Shown here piece by piece: positions 49,558-58,549 of a DNA stretch of 64,000 nucleotides. The stretch lies in NCBI RefSeq assembly GCF_036248255.1, contig NZ_CP109178.1:7068501-7132500 (forward strand), read 5' to 3'. Below the pieces are notes generated by a model. The model did not search any database. It was not told the origin of the DNA and saw only the letters and a list, made by a program, of their open reading frames with translations. Positions within the stretch are counted from its first letter, which is position 1. Every line of letters starts with the position of its first letter. The translations under genes were made by a program, and so were the position numbers. This DNA comes from Streptomyces sp. NBC_01717. GTDB lineage: Bacteria; Actinomycetota; Actinomycetes; Streptomycetales; Streptomycetaceae.

Positions 49558-52137
49558 GTGGGGCGCGGAGTGCCGGAACTCGTACTGGAATTGAATGGAA
49601 GGACCTGGACGCTCGATCCGTCCAGGCCGTACACCCTGGGGCGCGATCCGCAGGGTGACCTGTCGATCGACGACGCCAGGGTGTCGTGGCGGCATGCCAC
49701 GATCAGCTGGGGGGGCCGCAGTTGGTTCATCGAGGACCACGGCTCCACCAACGGCACCTATGTGCAGGGTCAGCGGATCCACCGGATGGACATCGGGCCG
49801 GGCTCCGCCGTGTACCTGGGCAACGCCACTGACGGACCGCGGCTGAGCTTCAGCGGATCCGCCGCGGGCGCCGATGTGTACAGCGGTCAGGGTGCGGGTG
49901 CGCAGCAGGCCCCCGCCCAGCAGCCCCAGCAGGGTGGAGCCGGCTGGCCGGATCCCGCGTCGCAGCAGCCCCAGTACCAGCAGCAGGACTGGCAGCAGAA
50001 GCCGCAGGGCCGGCCGCAACAGCACGCCCAGCACCAGCAGCCTCATGTGCCGCACCAGCAGGGCATGGCACAGACACCCGGCGCAGGTGGTCCCGGCGGT
50101 GCCGCGGGGGCCCCGCCGGTCTACGGCGACCGCAGCCCGACCACGTTCCACCAGCTGGACCTCGGCCGTGTGATGCGCATCGGCCGTGCGCTGGAGAACG
50201 AACTCGTCGTCTCCGACCTCCAGGTCTCGCGCCACCACGCCGAGTTCCACGCGACCCCCGACGGCCGCTTCGAGATCCGCGATCTCGGTTCCCACAACGG
50301 CACGTACGTCAACGGTCAGCCGCTCCACAAGTCCGGCTCCGCGCTGATCGGTCCGAACGACATCGTCGGTGTCGGTCACTCGACGTTCCGTCTGGTCGGC
50401 GACCGGCTCGAGGAGTTCGTCGACACCGGTGAGGTCTCCTTCTCCGCCCGGCACCTCACGGTGACGGTCGACGGCGGGAAGCAGATCCTCAAGGACGTCT
50501 CGTTCGGCGTCCCGGAGAAGTCGCTCATCGCGGTCATCGGCCCGTCCGGTTCCGGCAAGTCCACCCTGCTCAAGGCGCTCACCGGCTACCGGCCCGCCAA
50601 CCAGGGCGACGTCCTCTACGACAACCGGAACCTGTACAAGCAGTTCGCCGAGCTGCGCCAGCGCATAGGCCTGGTCCCGCAGGACGACATCCTGCACAAG
50701 GAACTCACGGTCACCAAGGCCCTCAAGTACGCGGCCAAGCTGCGCTTCCCCGCGGACACCACCGAGGCCGAGCGCCAGTCCCGGATCCATGAGGTCCTCG
50801 CCGAGCTCAAGCTCGACATCCACAAGGACAAAAAGGTCACCTCGCTCTCCGGTGGCCAGCGCAAGCGTGTCTCCGTCGCCCTCGAGCTGCTCACCAAGCC
50901 GTCGCTGATCTTCCTGGACGAGCCGACCTCAGGCCTCGACCCGGGCATGGACCGCGATGTCATGCAGCTGCTGCGCGGCCTCGCCGACGACGGCCGTACG
51001 GTCCTCGTCGTCACGCACTCGGTTGCCGAGCTGGCGATCTGCGACAAGCTGCTCGTCATGGCGCCGGGAGGTTCCGTCGCCTACTTCGGTCCGCCGGAGG
51101 AAGCACTCAACTTCTTCGGCTACACCACCTGGGCCGACGTCTTCTCCGCGTTCGAGAACTACCGCGACTACGACTGGGCGGGCCGCTGGCGTGGCTCGCA
51201 GCACTACCAGATGTACGCCGCGGACATCGACGCCGTCGCCGCACAGTCCGTACACATGCCGCCGCCGCAGCAGATGCGCCCGCCGAAGCCGCAGGGCTGG
51301 ATGACGCAGCTGTGGACGCTGATCCGCCGATACGTGTCGGTGATCGCGTCCGACAAGGGCTTCATGGGTCTGATGGTGATCCTGCCCGCGGTCCTCGGCA
51401 TCGTCAGCGTGGTCATCCCCGCCGACTTCGGCCTGGCCCCTCCGAAGCCGCCGTCGAAGTTCAACGGAGACGCCGGAACCATCATGCTGATCCTCGCGGT
51501 CGGCATGTGTTTCTCGGGTGCGGCCAACTCCGTACGAGAACTGATCAAGGAACGCGTCATCTACGAACGGGAACGGGCCACCGGCCTCTCCCGCTCCGCC
51601 TATCTGATGTCCAAGGTGATCGTCCTCGGCATGATCACGGCCATCCAGGGCGTCATCATCTGCGGCATCGGCTTCGCCACTCGCGACCTGCCCGAAGAGG
51701 GCCTGATCATGCCGCCGGCCGTCGAGCTCTGCGTCACGATCATCGCGCTGGGCTTCACCTCGATGATGTTCGGCCTGGTGATCTCCTCGCTCGTGAAGAC
51801 CGCCGAGAAGACCATGCCGCTGCTGGTCATGTTCGCGATCGTCCAGGTCGTCTTCACCGGCATCCTCTTCCAGGTGTACGGATCGCCCGGCCTGGAGCAG
51901 TTCGCCTGGCTGATGCCGTCCCGCTGGGCCATCGCGGCCGCGGGCTCGACGCTCGACCTGGCGCACCTGATGCCGCCGTGGGACCAGAAGAACCCGACCG
52001 ACCTCGACCCGTTGTGGGAGCACACGGCCGGTCAGTGGGGGATGAACGTCGCGGTGCTGCTGTTCCTCGGCATCATCTGCGGCTTCGCGGTGGCGCGCCT
52101 CCTGCGCCGCCACGAGCCGGAGGTCATGCGCAAGTAG
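49558..52137 (+). CDS. FHA-FHA-ABC exporter fusion (ABC-G-like)
   Basis: An 859-residue protein. FHA 1 (about 5-95) has YTLGRDPQGDLSIDDARVSW and HGSTNGTYVQGQ; a Gln/Pro-rich linker (100-185) follows; FHA 2 (about 195-275) has RIGRALENELVVSDLQVSRH and SHNGTYVNGQ. ABC ATPase: Walker A GPSGSGKSTLLKAL, signature LSGGQRKRVSVALELL, Walker B FLDEPTSGLDPG. The last 270 residues are an ABC2-type membrane domain with six helices. FHA domains bind phosphothreonine, so control by a Ser/Thr kinase is expected. Start GTG 49558; GTG 49570 is possible. Confidence 0.93.
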   Translation: MGRGVPELVLELNGRTWTLDPSRPYTLGRDPQGDLSIDDARVSWRHATISWGGRSWFIEDHGSTNGTYVQGQRIHRMDIGPGSAVYLGNATDGPRLSFSGSAAGADVYSGQGAGAQQAPAQQPQQGGAGWPDPASQQPQYQQQDWQQKPQGRPQQHAQHQQPHVPHQQGMAQTPGAGGPGGAAGAPPVYGDRSPTTFHQLDLGRVMRIGRALENELVVSDLQVSRHHAEFHATPDGRFEIRDLGSHNGTYVNGQPLHKSGSALIGPNDIVGVGHSTFRLVGDRLEEFVDTGEVSFSARHLTVTVDGGKQILKDVSFGVPEKSLIAVIGPSGSGKSTLLKALTGYRPANQGDVLYDNRNLYKQFAELRQRIGLVPQDDILHKELTVTKALKYAAKLRFPADTTEAERQSRIHEVLAELKLDIHKDKKVTSLSGGQRKRVSVALELLTKPSLIFLDEPTSGLDPGMDRDVMQLLRGLADDGRTVLVVTHSVAELAICDKLLVMAPGGSVAYFGPPEEALNFFGYTTWADVFSAFENYRDYDWAGRWRGSQHYQMYAADIDAVAAQSVHMPPPQQMRPPKPQGWMTQLWTLIRRYVSVIASDKGFMGLMVILPAVLGIVSVVIPADFGLAPPKPPSKFNGDAGTIMLILAVGMCFSGAANSVRELIKERVIYERERATGLSRSAYLMSKVIVLGMITAIQGVIICGIGFATRDLPEEGLIMPPAVELCVTIIALGFTSMMFGLVISSLVKTAEKTMPLLVMFAIVQVVFTGILFQVYGSPGLEQFAWLMPSRWAIAAAGSTLDLAHLMPPWDQKNPTDLDPLWEHTAGQWGMNVAVLLFLGIICGFAVARLLRRHEPEVMRK

Positions 52138-52176
52138 CGCGGCGGCGCAGCGTGCACGGCAGCACGGCACGCACGG

Positions 52177-52222
52177 AACGCCGAAGGGCGGCACCCGGAA
52201 TGGGGTGCCGCCCTTCGGCGTT
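52177..52222. terminator. Convergent 19-bp terminator
   Basis: aacgccgaagggcggcacc (52177-52195) pairs perfectly with 52204-52222, loop of 8, between the exporter gene and the SLT-like gene. Confidence 0.9.
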
Positions 52223-52243
52223 ATGCATGGCGTATCCGGTTGA

Positions 52244-52993
52244 TCAGTACGCGCTGTTGACGTTGTCGATCGAGCCGTACCGGTCGGCGGCGTAGTTGGC
52301 CGCGGCGGTGATGTTGGCGACCGGGTCGTAGATGTTCGTCGAGGTACCGGAGACGTGGTACGCGTTGAAGGTCGGCTGGATGACCTGCAGCAGGCCGCAG
52401 GACGGGGTGCCGTTCTGGGCGTTGACGTCCCAGCCGTTGACCGCGTTCGGGTTACCGGTGGACTCGCGCATGATGTTGCGGTGCAGGCCGTCGTACGAGC
52501 CCGGGATGCCGTGGGCCTTCATGATGTCCAGCGCCTCGGTGATCCAGCCGTTCAGGTTGTCGGCGTAGACCGGGGTGCGGGCCGCGGAGCGGCTGGCGGC
52601 CTGGGAGGACCGCTTCGCGACATCGGCCTTGGCCTTCGCAGCGGCCTTCGCCTTCGTCTTCGCGGCGGCCTTGGCCTTCGCGGCGGCCTTAGCCTTGGCC
52701 TTCGCCTTGGCGGCGGCGGCGTGCTTCGCCTTGACGGCGTCAGCGGCCTTCACCAGCTTCTCGGCGGTGGAGTGCTGCTCGATGATGCTGGCCTGGATGG
52801 TCTTGGCCTGCGGGAGCCCGGCGATGACCACCGGTGCGGCGGAGGAGGCCTGCGGCTCGGCAGGGGTCTCGGCGTGAGCCGGGACGAGGGAGAGCGAGAG
52901 GGCGGCGCAGGCGGCGGCGGAGACTCCAGCGGCGGAGAGCTTCTGGGTCTTGCTCAGACGACGAAGACGGCTGTGGATGCTGAACGTGGACAT
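52244..52993 (-). CDS. Secreted SLT-type (lysozyme-like) protein with Lys/Ala-rich stalk
   Basis: A 249-residue protein: signal peptide (KLSAAGVSAAACAALSLSLV, cleavage after AHA about 41), then a long Ala/Lys helix (about 85-130, KAKAKAKAAAKAKAAAKTKA) that may bind wall polymers, and a C-terminal transglycosylase-like domain. In it the catalytic Glu is in NIMRESTGNPNAVNGWDVNA, followed by GTPSCGLLQVIQPTFNAY and ANYAADRYGSIDNVNSAY. Likely peptidoglycan remodelling. Confidence 0.85.
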   Translation of the reverse strand: MSTFSIHSRLRRLSKTQKLSAAGVSAAACAALSLSLVPAHAETPAEPQASSAAPVVIAGLPQAKTIQASIIEQHSTAEKLVKAADAVKAKHAAAAKAKAKAKAAAKAKAAAKTKAKAAAKAKADVAKRSSQAASRSAARTPVYADNLNGWITEALDIMKAHGIPGSYDGLHRNIMRESTGNPNAVNGWDVNAQNGTPSCGLLQVIQPTFNAYHVSGTSTNIYDPVANITAAANYAADRYGSIDNVNSAY

Positions 52994-53019
52994 GCAGTCG
53001 TACCTCTTCGAATTGCGGG

Positions 53020-53066
53020 GTCCTCACGGAGGACGAAGACGGATGCGACGGGTTCGCATCTCCGTC
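53020..53066 (-). promoter_or_regulatory. Two hairpins in the 5' leader of the SLT-like gene
   Basis: gtcctc/gaggac (53020-53025 and 53029-53034) and gacggatgcga (53038-53048) with tcgcatctccgtc (53054-53066, with a 2-base bulge) lie 27-73 bases upstream of the start. They do not match the actinobacterial ydaO consensus as I know it. The region to 53279 shows nothing else recognisable. Confidence 0.35.
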
Positions 53067-53279
53067 GGGGACGAGAGCAATTCTTAGCGGCCGCAAAACG
53101 CTGAGGCAATTATGTGACGTACGACCCCGGATAGTGGATCGCGGACCCGCTCGGACGTGGCGGTCCGGGCTCATCCCGACTGATGTGGGACTTGGGTATC
53201 CACTAGCGGGCTTCGTAAGTGACGTGGGTCCTATGTGCGGCCTCACATCGGCCGTGTAACAACCTCGCCGTCAGTTGCT

Positions 53280-54366
53280 TCAGCAATTCGGAGTGTCATG
53301 TTCCGGGTCGGGGAGCAGCAGGTGCACGTCCCCGAACTCGTGCCAGAGGTACCGATGGCGCAGCGCCTCCGAGTATCCGCACTGCAGCGCCGCCCGCCCC
53401 GCGACCGCCTCCAGCATCAGCAGATGAGAGGCCTCGGGCTCGTGCAGCCCGGTCAGCAGCCCGTCCACCGCACGCACGCCGCGCTGCGGCGTCACGACCA
53501 GATCCGTCCAGCCGGCGGCCGCGCGCACCACCCCGTCCGGCCCCGCCGACGACTCCAGCGCGCGTACCGCCGTCGTACCGACCGCGATGACCTTCCCACC
53601 GCCCGCCCGCGCCGCATTGACCAGCCAGGCCGTCGCGCGCGGCACGGCGAAGCGCTCCGGGTACGGCGGCTCGTGCGCCTCCGCCGACGCCACTCCTGTG
53701 TGCAGCGTCAGCGGCGCGAACTGCACGCCGCGGCTCACCAGCGCGGCCACCAGCCCCGTGGTGAACGGCCGAGCCGCGCTCGGCATCTCCGCCGATCCGC
53801 TCCCGTCGGGGGAGTCCACGGCGAAGACCGTCTGATACGCGGACAGCGGCTGGTCCCGCTCCGTATAGCCGTAACGGATCGGCCGCCCGTACCGCCGCAG
53901 CAGCCCCGGCACGTCCACCGGCACCCGCGCCCACCACAGCCTGGCCCCCACCGTCGCACCCAGCGGCCCCGCGCCGCTCAGCGGCTCCTCCAGCACCAGC
54001 TGTGAGCCGCCCGGCAGACGGACGACGGCCCCGGCCGGCCCACCGCGGCGCGGCACCGTCGTTCCCGTCCCGTCCGGGCGGCGCAGCTCCACCGCCCACC
54101 GTCCGTCCTCGCCCCGTGTCGAGAAGTGCACGACGACGCGCGCACCGCCCACCCGGCCGTTCACCGCGGCGGGCAACGTCGGTGACGTGTTGACCACGAG
54201 TACGTCCCCGGCCCGCAGCTGCGCCGGCAGCTCCCGGAACGCATGGTGCGAGACCTCCTGCCCCCGCGACACCAGCAGCCGTACGTCATCACGTCCCGCA
54301 CCCCGCTGCTCCGCCGGCCCGCGCCGAGAGCTCCGCGGGCACCCGCAACGCCTCCAGTGCGGTCAC
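53280..54366 (-). pseudogene. queA: QueA-like S-adenosylmethionine:tRNA ribosyltransferase-isomerase, frameshifted near the N-terminus
   Basis: The frame from GTG 54366 reads VTALEALRVPAELSARAGG and stops at about 54289. From about 54310 a different frame reads AEQRGAGRDDVRLLVSRGQE and continues to 53280 as a normal QueA-like protein: GDVLVVNTSPTLPAAVNGRV, EPPYPERFAVP, AVGTTAVRALESSAG and TGLHEPEASHLLMLEAVAGR. The break lies in 54311-54320 (gggccggcgg on the minus strand) and needs +1 or -2. Start GTG 54366 overlaps the SDR stop (GTGA), confirming that the N-terminal frame belongs to this gene. It is either a true mutation or an assembly error; total length would be about 361. Confidence 0.8.
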
Positions 54367-55106
54367 AGTCCCCTCCCCGACAACGCCGACCCGGCCCGCT
54401 CCGGATCGTCCGGCCCCGACTCCGCCGGCCACGGCGCCGCGTACCGCCCGCTCGCCGGCCGCCGATCCAGCAGGCGCAGGAACGTGGGCACCACACTCTC
54501 GGGAAGCGGTCGCGGATCGTCGTCGTCCGGTACCGCCGCCGCATAGAGACCGGTCTGCATGTCTCCCGGATCGACCGCCCACACCCGAAGCCCCGGCTCC
54601 TCCACCCCCAGCACCGCGGCCAGCTGGTCGAGTGCCGCCTTCGACGCCCCGTAACCGCCCCAGGTCTCGTACGGCTCCGCCGCCGCATCCGAACTCACCA
54701 CCACGACCGCGCCCGCCGCCGAGGCCCGCAGCAGTGGCAACGCCCCCTGCACCAGACCGAGCGCCGCGACCAGATTGGTCTCCAGCGCCTGCCGCAGCCC
54801 GTCAAGCGGCAGCGCGTCGAGCCGTACGAGCGGCTCGGCGCCCAGCGCACTCGCATTGCTCACCAGCAGATCGAGTCCGCCGAGCTCCCCGGCGGCGGCC
54901 ACCAGCTCCCCGCGGTGCCCGGCGTCCGTGACATCCCCGGGCACCGCGACCACTCGCCTCCCGTACCCCGCCAGCTCCTTCGCCGTCCCCTCCAGCACCC
55001 CGGCGGTCCTGGCGTCCAGCACCAGATCCCAGCCCCGCTGTGCGAGCGCCGCGGCCAGCGCACGGCCCAGCCCCTTCGAAGCACCCGTGATCATCGCGAC
55101 AGGCAT
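54363..55106 (-). CDS. Short-chain dehydrogenase/reductase
   Basis: A 247-residue SDR: MITGASKGLGRALAAALAQR cofactor turn, SNASALGAEP, VVVVSSDAAAEPYETWGGYG with Ser and Tyr, and YGASKAALDQLAAVLG. DPGDMQTGLYAAAVPDDDDP is a substrate-loop segment. Start ATG 55106 (MPVAMITGASKG) fits the usual N-terminus. Translationally overlaps the QueA-like gene. Substrate unknown. Confidence 0.87.
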   Translation of the reverse strand: MPVAMITGASKGLGRALAAALAQRGWDLVLDARTAGVLEGTAKELAGYGRRVVAVPGDVTDAGHRGELVAAAGELGGLDLLVSNASALGAEPLVRLDALPLDGLRQALETNLVAALGLVQGALPLLRASAAGAVVVVSSDAAAEPYETWGGYGASKAALDQLAAVLGVEEPGLRVWAVDPGDMQTGLYAAAVPDDDDPRPLPESVVPTFLRLLDRRPASGRYAAPWPAESGPDDPERAGSALSGRGL

Positions 55107-55298
55107 GACAACCGTCCCCTTATTGCGTCGGCAAGGGCCGATGAACCCTCGGCACAGCCAACGTAGGAATGCCTCCACGCGCCGCGCCTCGGCCGTGAGC
55201 CGCACCCCGCAAGGAACTTCGACCTAGGTCCAGCGCCCTGAGCAGCCGCCGTCCACAGGCCGATACGGCGCGGCCACCCCGCCGGTACGGTGAGGGCC

Positions 55299-56444
55299 AT
55301 GAGTCACAGCCCACCGTCGGGCCTCGCAGCGGTCAGTGCGGCGCTGCTCGCCATGAGCCGGCACCTCGAAATGCGTGACGTCCTGAAGACGATCGTCGCC
55401 TCGGCCCGCGATCTGCTGGACGCCGAGTACGCGGCCCTGGGTGTCCCCGACGACCACGGCGGCTTCGCCCAGTTCGTCGTCGACGGCGTCAGCGACGAGC
55501 AGTGGAAGGCCATCGGCCCGCTGCCCCGGCAGCACGGCATCCTCGCCGCGATGCTCCACGAGGCGAAGCCCCAGCGCCTCGCCGACGTCCGCAAGGACCC
55601 CCGCTTCGAGGGCTGGCCCGACGCCCACCCCGACATGTCCGATTTCCTCGGCCTGCCGATCAGGGACGGCGACGAAATCATCGGCGCGCTCTTCCTCGCC
55701 AACAAGCGGTGCCCCAAGCCACAGGGCGGCTGCGGCTTCACCGCACAGGACGAGGAGCTGCTGTCGATCCTCGCCCAGCACGCGGCGATCGCCCTCACCA
55801 ACGCCCGGCTGTACGAGCGCAGCCGTGAGCTCACCATCGTCGAGGAACGGTCCCGGCTCGCCCATGAGCTGCACGACGCGGTCAGCCAGAAGCTGTTCTC
55901 CCTGCGGCTGACGGCCCAGGCCGCCGCAGCCCTGGTCGACCGCGACCCGGCCCGCGCCAAGGGCGAGCTCCAGCAGGTCGCCGCGCTGGCCGCCGAGGCG
56001 GCGGACGAACTGCGCGCCGCCGTCGTCGAACTGCGCCCCGCCGCGCTCGACGAGGACGGCCTCGTCGCGACGCTCCGTACCCAGATCCAGGTCCTGGACC
56101 GCGCCCACACCGCCCGGGTCACCTTCGAGAGCCTCGGCGTGCGGGCCATGCCCGCCGCCCAGGAGGAGGCGCTGCTCAGGGTCTCCCAGGAAGCCCTGCA
56201 CAATGCGCTGCGCCACTCGGGCGCCGACCAGGTCGACGTCACGCTGGCCCGGCGCGGCTCCGGCACGGTACTGCGGATCACCGACGACGGCAGCGGATTC
56301 GAACCCACGGCAACCAGGCAGGCCGGCCGCCATCTGGGTCTGGTGTCGATGCGGGACCGCGCGAGCGGTGTCGGTGGAACGCTCACCGTTGAATCGGCGC
56401 CCGGCAAGGGCACCACGATCGAGATGGAGGTACCCGGTGGCTGA
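55299..56444 (+). CDS. GAF-domain sensor histidine kinase (NarL-type system)
   Basis: A 381-residue protein without membrane segments. The GAF domain (about 10-165) has AEYAALGVPDDHGGFAQFVV; the HisKA_3 phosphoacceptor is in ERSRLAHELHDAVSQKLFSL (about 185-205); the HATPase_c domain has EALHNALRHSGADQVDV and GLVSMRDRASGVGGTLTVES. It resembles DevS/DosT-like kinases but the GAF heme residues cannot be confirmed. ATG 55299 has TACGGT 7 bases upstream (leaderless). Overlaps the regulator gene. Confidence 0.9.
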   Translation: MSHSPPSGLAAVSAALLAMSRHLEMRDVLKTIVASARDLLDAEYAALGVPDDHGGFAQFVVDGVSDEQWKAIGPLPRQHGILAAMLHEAKPQRLADVRKDPRFEGWPDAHPDMSDFLGLPIRDGDEIIGALFLANKRCPKPQGGCGFTAQDEELLSILAQHAAIALTNARLYERSRELTIVEERSRLAHELHDAVSQKLFSLRLTAQAAAALVDRDPARAKGELQQVAALAAEAADELRAAVVELRPAALDEDGLVATLRTQIQVLDRAHTARVTFESLGVRAMPAAQEEALLRVSQEALHNALRHSGADQVDVTLARRGSGTVLRITDDGSGFEPTATRQAGRHLGLVSMRDRASGVGGTLTVESAPGKGTTIEMEVPGG

Positions 56445-57081
56445 CAAGATCATCAGGGTGCTGCTGGTCGACGACCATCAGGTGGTCCGCCGCGGTCTGC
56501 GTACGTTCTTGGAGATCCAGGACGACATAGAGGTCGTCGGCGAGGCGGCCGACGGCGCGGAGGGCGTGGCCAGAAGCGAGGAGCTGCACCCCGACGTGGT
56601 CCTGATGGACATCAAGATGCCGGGCACGGACGGCATCGAGGCGCTCCGCAAGCTCCGGCAGCTGGAGAACCCGGCCAAGGTGCTGATCGTCACCAGCTTC
56701 ACCGAGCAGCGCACGGTGGTCCCTGCCCTGCGCGCGGGTGCCTCCGGTTACGTATACAAGGACGTCGACCCGGACGCACTGGCCGGCGCCATCCGCTCGG
56801 TGTACGCGGGCCATGTCCTGCTCCAGCCGGAGGTCGCCGGAGCCCTGCTCGCCCAGGAGGACGCCGGCGGCGGTACGGGCCGGGGGAGCACCCTCACCGA
56901 ACGGGAGCAGGAAGTCCTGGGCCTGATCGCCGACGGCCGTTCCAACCGTGAGATCGCCAGGGCGCTGGTCCTCTCCGAGAAGACCGTCAAGACGCACGTC
57001 TCGAACATTCTGATGAAGCTGGATCTGTCGGACCGGACCCAGGCCGCCCTCTGGGCCGTCCGGCATGGGGTGGCGGGCTGA
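56437..57081 (+). CDS. LuxR/NarL-family response regulator
   Basis: A 214-residue protein. The receiver domain has RVLLVDDHQVVRRGLRTFLE, phospho-acceptor Asp in DVVLMDIKMPGTDG and Lys in SGYVYKDVDP. The C-terminal helix-turn-helix has TLTEREQEVLGLIADGRSNR and SEKTVKTHVSNILMKLDL. GTG 56437 overlaps the kinase gene, with ggagg 6 bases upstream. Partner of the preceding kinase. Confidence 0.93.
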   Translation: MADKIIRVLLVDDHQVVRRGLRTFLEIQDDIEVVGEAADGAEGVARSEELHPDVVLMDIKMPGTDGIEALRKLRQLENPAKVLIVTSFTEQRTVVPALRAGASGYVYKDVDPDALAGAIRSVYAGHVLLQPEVAGALLAQEDAGGGTGRGSTLTEREQEVLGLIADGRSNREIARALVLSEKTVKTHVSNILMKLDLSDRTQAALWAVRHGVAG

Positions 57082-57180
57082 TCAGGACTGAAGCGGACCG
57101 GTTCCCTCCGGGCTGAGATTCATACTGTCGGGTGTATGTCACCCATACGGCGCATCCTGTTCGGCCCGGGAGCGTTCTCC

Positions 57181-57216
57181 ATGGCGTGCTGCGGCGGCTG
57201 GCCGCAGCGACGCTAG
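57181..57216 (+). CDS. Possible 11-residue upstream ORF before chpE
   Basis: ATG 57181 reads MACCGGWPQRR then TAG, and the TAG is part of the chpE ribosome site (taggagg). A gggag lies 8-9 bases upstream. The gctgcggc/gccgcagc hairpin (57188-57195 with 57201-57208) is within it. Possible translational control of chpE, or chance. Confidence 0.25.
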   Translation: MACCGGWPQRR

Positions 57217-57228
57217 GAGGATCCTGAA

Positions 57229-57477
57229 GTGAAGAACCTGAAGAAGGCCGCTGCTGTCACCGTGATCGCCGGTGGCATCATCGCCGCAGGCGCGGGCGCG
57301 GCCTCCGCCACCGGCCACGGCGCGGGCGCCCACGGCGCAGCGACCCACTCCCCGGGCGTGGTCAGCGGCAACGTCATCCAGGTCCCGGTCCATGTCCCGG
57401 TGAACGTGGTCGGCAACACGGTCAACGTGATCGGCCTGCTCAACCCGGCCTTCGGCAACTTCGGTCTGAACGGCTGA
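57229..57477 (+). CDS. chpE: Short chaplin, ChpE-like
   Basis: An 82-residue secreted protein: signal peptide (KNLKKAAAVTVIAGGIIAAG, cleavage after ASA near 27), a His/Gly/Ala spacer, and a single chaplin domain with SPGVVSGNVIQVPVHVPVNV and GNTVNVIGLLNPAFGNFG. It lacks the two Cys that most short chaplins have, a known trait of ChpE. Chaplins form surface amyloid that lets aerial hyphae leave water. GTG 57229 has taggagg upstream. Followed by a strong terminator. Confidence 0.93.
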   Translation: MKNLKKAAAVTVIAGGIIAAGAGAASATGHGAGAHGAATHSPGVVSGNVIQVPVHVPVNVVGNTVNVIGLLNPAFGNFGLNG

Positions 57478-57490
57478 CCAGCACAAGCCA

Positions 57491-57534
57491 GTTGATGCCG
57501 GACGGTGCCCACCGAGGGCACGTCCGGCATCAAC
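57491..57534 (+). terminator. Terminator of chpE
   Basis: gttgatgccggac (57491-57503) pairs with 57522-57534, continued inside after one bulged base by gtgccc/gggcac around accga: about 19 bp in all, 13 bases after the stop. Confidence 0.9.
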
Positions 57535-57643
57535 CATGCGGCGCCGCATCCCAAGTGGCGGTCCATCAACCTGAACCATCAATCAGTTCCGGCGGTCGAG
57601 GACAACAGCGGCCACCGGACGGCCCGGTGCTCCACCCCGTCGG

Positions 57644-58426
57644 CTACCCCCGCTCCCGGCTCTCCACATAAGCGTTGTACGCGGCCACCTGAGCCCGCCG
57701 GGCCACTCGCTCCACCGGCCGCAGCGCATCCGCCCGCGCGGCGATCTCCGACGCGCTCACCGCCCCGCCGTGCCCGTTCTCGTACGCCACGGAGATCAGC
57801 AGCCCCACCCGCTGAGCCAGCTCCAGCACGCGTACCGCCCGTGGCGGATACCCGGGAGCGAGCACCTCCCGCCCCCGCTCCGCCCGCGCCCGGTACGCGT
57901 CCACCGCTGCCTCCGCCACCGGCCCCGAGCCGGCCACGTCCAGCCGCGACAACACCGCCGTCGCATCCCGCAAGGCCTCGGCGAGCTCGCGCTCCGCCTC
58001 GCTCAGCGACGGCACATCGGCCGGCGGCGCCTCCCGTACCGGCAGACAGCGCCACACCACCTCGACATGCAGATCCCCGGCCGGCCCCACCTCCCGGACC
58101 TCCGGCACCAGCCCGTACGGCACCCCGGATGCGATCACCGCCTCCTCCGACTCCAACGCCCGCGCGTTGAATTCCGGCGGACCGCTGAGCCCCAGTGGAT
58201 GCCCCGGCACCGGCAGCGCGACCCGGAAGCCTGTCGCCCCCAGCCCCCGCAGCCGCCCCAGCGCGAGCGTGAGCCCGACCGGCCCCGCCTCACCGGGCAA
58301 TCCCTCGACGCGGTGCACCGCGTCCTCTCCGACAATCGCGAGCGCCGCATCGTCCGGCGACACAAGTCCGGCCAGAAGCGCGTTGCCCCATGCGGCCAGC
58401 AGCCCTGAGCGTGGTTCCGAAAGCAT
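57644..58426 (-). CDS. Hypothetical protein, conserved Streptomyces type
   Basis: A 260-residue protein, Ala/Leu/Glu-rich, no membrane segment. It reads MLSEPRSGLLAAWGNALLAG at the start and has RLRGLGATGFRVALPVPGHP and a helical C-terminal half. No known domain is recognised. ATG 58426 has TAGGCT six bases upstream, again leaderless-like. Function unknown. Confidence 0.75.
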   Translation of the reverse strand: MLSEPRSGLLAAWGNALLAGLVSPDDAALAIVGEDAVHRVEGLPGEAGPVGLTLALGRLRGLGATGFRVALPVPGHPLGLSGPPEFNARALESEEAVIASGVPYGLVPEVREVGPAGDLHVEVVWRCLPVREAPPADVPSLSEAERELAEALRDATAVLSRLDVAGSGPVAEAAVDAYRARAERGREVLAPGYPPRAVRVLELAQRVGLLISVAYENGHGGAVSASEIAARADALRPVERVARRAQVAAYNAYVESRERG

Positions 58427-58549
58427 GGGAACAGCCTAGGGAACCGGACCTAAGAGCTGGAGCACTCCTGGGGTGGCGTAGGTTTTCCCTGGGAGCTGTG
58501 CCCACAGGCACGCGACGATCTCGAGACTGTATGGGGAGACAACGCGCTC

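Noticed and set aside
53000..53279. c-di-AMP (ydaO) riboswitch upstream of the SLT-like gene
   Set aside because: I looked for the actinobacterial ydaO consensus and did not find it; only simple hairpins are visible.
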